The notes beneath the pieces were generated by a model that saw only the letters and a list, made by a program, of their open reading frames with translations, had not been told where the DNA came from and ran no database searches. A stretch of 20,927 nt of DNA. Origin: Jimgerdemannia flammicorona. Taxonomy: Eukaryota > Mucoromycota > Endogonomycetes > Endogonales > Endogonaceae. Shown here piece by piece: positions 18,856 through 20,927 of this stretch. Location: contig RBNI01001764.1 of NCBI GenBank assembly GCA_003990745.1, positions 1 to 20,927 on the forward strand. Direction: 5' to 3'. Position 1 is the first letter of the stretch. Each line of letters begins with the position of its first letter. Both the position numbers and the translations under genes were made by a program.

Positions 18856-19836
18856 ATGTTGTCGCTTACAACAATTTTGTTCGGTGCCTGTGCCATTCTA
18901 AAATTCTCCTTCCTCTCACTTTTCCTCCTTCGCACCCTCCGCTTGAGCCGCTTTGGCTTATTCTCTGCAATCATCACAGCCCATTCGGTTTGCTGGGCAA
19001 CATCCGACATTGTTTATATCTCCACCGATGTTTGGCTCCCGTATCAGATACAATCGAACATGTTCGAGGCATCGCAGATTTTGGAGGACTTCGCCCTATG
19101 GTTACCCTGCATCGCCGCCTACGAGGCGTTCCGTGGATGGGTCGTCAACGTCGCCGGGAAGAGAAGAACTGGCGCGTGGGCGGTGACCGCGGTCGTTTTG
19201 GAGGTCTTCACCGTTTGCCTAGCTGTAATCCAGCTTAGCTTGATGTTAGCTTTCCAACATGCCAACAGTTCCGCTTTGGCCGGATATATTTACTACACCA
19301 TCGTTCATTTATTCGCGCGCCTCGTCCTCCTCGCGGTGCTCTTGGCCATGACCCTGTGGTTCGTCCGCTATACCGAATCCCGGCGCCCGTTTGCCAAGGT
19401 GGTGTTCGTCTACGGTGCCCTTATTCTCGTAACATATATTTACTTGACAATCGCCCGCACCTTTGGTGGGACTATTGTCAGCTATATCTTCCTCTACTTT
19501 TTCCCGCCCATTCTATCACTCGCGTGGCTGAGCTTGAACGCACGGAGCGTGGTCAAGATCATGGGTGATACCAGTATTGCCTCTCACTTCAGCTACAAAA
19601 TACTCGAAGCTCCCTCAACGCCTCATGACAACTGCGACACTCTTCCGTCAAATACGTCCGAAAAGGACCCGCGTCATCTTTCTATGTCTAATGCAAGCAC
19701 CTCCGCCGCGAAGGAAGGGGCGCCCCTTGCAACATCCACGGCGGATTCCCGATCACCCCCACCCCAAGAGTCCCAAGAACAAATGAAGCCGCCGCATACG
19801 GACGTTGACGTATCTAACGAGAAGACCCCAATTTAA
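18856..19836 (+). CDS. Gene 2: intronless seven-membrane-segment protein of unknown function, 326 aa
   Basis: Hydrophobic segments lie at about residues 5-25, 33-55, 77-97 (weaker), 107-132, 143-170, 181-202 and 206-229. They are followed by a ~95-residue hydrophilic Ser/Thr/Pro-rich tail with an SPPPQESQEQ stretch. The topology is receptor-like, with a short N-terminus before segment 1, but I see no motif that proves a particular family. Fungal Pth11-like, RTA1-like and DUF7702-type membrane proteins have similar layouts. The most conserved part against the decayed paralogue is RFGLFSAIITAHSVCW. The start ATG has A at -3 and no in-frame ATG lies shortly upstream. No frame damage is seen. It probably sits in the plasma membrane or an internal membrane, perhaps sensing; that role is inference from topology only. 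Confidence 0.85.
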   Translation: MLSLTTILFGACAILKFSFLSLFLLRTLRLSRFGLFSAIITAHSVCWATSDIVYISTDVWLPYQIQSNMFEASQILEDFALWLPCIAAYEAFRGWVVNVAGKRRTGAWAVTAVVLEVFTVCLAVIQLSLMLAFQHANSSALAGYIYYTIVHLFARLVLLAVLLAMTLWFVRYTESRRPFAKVVFVYGALILVTYIYLTIARTFGGTIVSYIFLYFFPPILSLAWLSLNARSVVKIMGDTSIASHFSYKILEAPSTPHDNCDTLPSNTSEKDPRHLSMSNASTSAAKEGAPLATSTADSRSPPPQESQEQMKPPHTDVDVSNEKTPI

Positions 19837-20243
19837 AAACCCGATGCGGATAGTCACATTGAAGTTTCTATTTCTCTCGCCTTCACTATTGGCCATTTTT
19901 TTTTTTTTTTTTTTTTTTTCTCTCCCCGATCAATTTGTAGTACGAGCAGATATTTTTAGTTGTAAATAATTTTATATTCTTGTTACGCGAGTATCAATAT
20001 ATATAACTTCCAAATGAAGCGCGACCAAGAGAATGCATAAACCTTGGGAACATGGGCATTTATTTAATGACTGTTGCCGGTATTTATAGACTACAAGAAT
20101 ACAATGCGCTAAAATGATCTGTATCGAAAAAAATCTACCAATAATCAAAGGCCAAAGCCTTTCTCGGAATCGAACATTGCGATTTTCGATCAGTATTGAG
20201 TGCGCAAATTACGTCCAGACATATTTACCGGCCTGACAAATTA
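19837..20243. other. Intergenic region between two convergent genes
   Basis: It holds a run of 24 T (19896-19919) and the unit-B flank ending near 20060. No canonical AATAAA was seen on the plus strand close to the stop. No gene is visible. Confidence 0.6.
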
Positions 20244-20770
20244 TTACTCCCCCATGTAAAATTCCCCCATGTAAAATTCAATCGGAACTGTGCCCGCAAA
20301 CCAGATGTTCTCGAGGTCATTAAATGCTTGATTAAACGTTTTTGTAGTGACGTTGGCTTTCCCGAGATCGAATAGTCTTTGTCGGGCTAAAGCACGCAGA
20401 CGACCGTCATGCGTCGTTCGAAATGCCTTCACAATTGGGTTTTTTGTAGGCCAACGGTTCTGTGCCGATATGAGGATGGGCAAGGAATGCCCATTCTTTA
20501 TCCTATTCACACATGGCTCGCAACCACAAATATATTCTCCTTCTGAACATTTAAAATTCCTTGGCTCGCTGTCTGCAAGCGCAAAGTTGAGTGGAGGCCT
20601 GCAGGGTAGCAAACGTTGTTACACTAAAGAGAATGCATCGTTCGGGAATTTCGAGTCAAGCGACGTACATACACACCACTCTTCCCTCGCTTTCTCCAAA
20701 AAACGAAGGATTCAATACGTTGCATATCCGCTCCTTGAGTTCGAACGAGTCGAATCGGTTGGATAGTCAT
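20244..20770 (-). CDS. Small two-exon gene, unknown 150-residue protein
   Basis: Exon 1 (20770-20673) starts with ATG (A at -3) and encodes MTIQPIRLVRTQGADMQRIE and a basic WRKRGK stretch. The intron 20599-20672 (74 bp) has a consensus GTATGT donor and a CTGCAG acceptor and keeps phase. Exon 2 (20598-20244) encodes a Cys cluster CSEGEYICGCEPC (residues about 50-62), a mixed middle and a C-terminus ending FAGTVPIEFYMGEFYMGE. The last ten residues include a doubled EFYMG caused by an exact 15-bp tandem duplication at 20249-20278. The four close Cys could bind metal but match no finger I know. No signal peptide or membrane segment. The two-exon structure with matching phases supports it; no homologue is recognised. 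Confidence 0.5.
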
Positions 20771-20927
20771 CGTGTAGAAATAAAATATTTTTTGTCGATT
20801 CAAATACCTATGTGTTGAATATTAATATAGTGCCAAACTACAGCAGCGTCTGCGCTGTTTCGATGATATCGAAATACTTGTATTATTCCGGTTTTATATA
20901 TTCTTTTTTTTTTTTTTTATAAAAAAA
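20771..20927. other. Upstream region of the minus-strand gene at the window end
   Basis: AT-rich DNA with T-runs and TATATA-like stretches (for example 20894-20901). It would hold the promoter of the gene at 20770 but no specific element can be assigned. Confidence 0.4.

Larger units (their letters stand above)
17895..20060 (+). repeat. Tandem segmental duplication, unit B
   Basis: Second copy of the gene 1 - gene 2 segment, in the same orientation as unit A and offset by about 3.0-3.3 kb. Divergence is considerable, with many small indels, so the duplication is not recent. Confidence 0.82.

Noticed and set aside
1..20927. Search for tRNA, rRNA, CRISPR arrays and bacterial-type signals
   Set aside because: No tRNA cloverleaf, rRNA core or spaced palindromic repeat array was seen; the tandem arrays have no unique spacers.

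Overview
This window looks like nuclear DNA of a filamentous fungus. The supported coding exons carry short GT-AG introns of about 60-150 bp, there are no bacterial-style operons or ribosome binding sites, and the left two thirds consist of nested eukaryotic transposons. Several element remnants have become very AT-rich, with stop codons best explained by C-to-T (G-to-A) change, as RIP or methylation-driven decay produces. I cannot name the species or decide between Ascomycota and Basidiomycota.

Layout. 1-1174: minus-strand copy of a ~1.2 kb poly(A)-ended repeat. 1175-1611 and 8088-~9440: the two halves (aspartic protease and Gag) of a decayed minus-strand Gypsy-like retrotransposon. They are split by a complete 6,460 bp hAT DNA transposon at 1620-8079, which has perfect 12-bp terminal inverted repeats and an exact 8-bp target duplication. 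The hAT carries its own transposase on the plus strand (2039-4609, several stop codons) and a second, much better preserved multi-exon gene on the minus strand (5594-7670). The last exon of that gene resembles a 2-oxoglutarate/Fe(II) dioxygenase fold. A GC-rich minisatellite separates the two convergent genes. 10227-11436: a second, plus-strand copy of the 1.2 kb repeat, with a poly(A) tail and a 16-bp target-site duplication, hallmarks of target-primed (LINE-type) retroposition. It sits in AT-rich DNA whose right side (11453-12930) is a decayed Ty1/copia pol.

From about 13 kb rightward base composition becomes ordinary and host-like genes appear. A two-gene segment has been duplicated in tandem (14.4-17.1 kb and 17.9-20.06 kb). 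In the left unit gene 1 (soluble, unknown) is nearly whole apart from one in-frame TAG, while its gene 2 is a pseudogene. In the right unit gene 1 is a pseudogene while gene 2, an intronless seven-membrane-segment protein, is intact. The two units have therefore decayed reciprocally. A small two-exon minus-strand gene (20244-20770) closes the window.

The most unusual points are the hAT element with a possible dioxygenase-like cargo gene, the poly(A)-tailed 1.2 kb retroposon present in inverted copies, and the reciprocal decay of the duplicated gene pair. All family assignments were made by eye from motifs; none has been confirmed by a database search.
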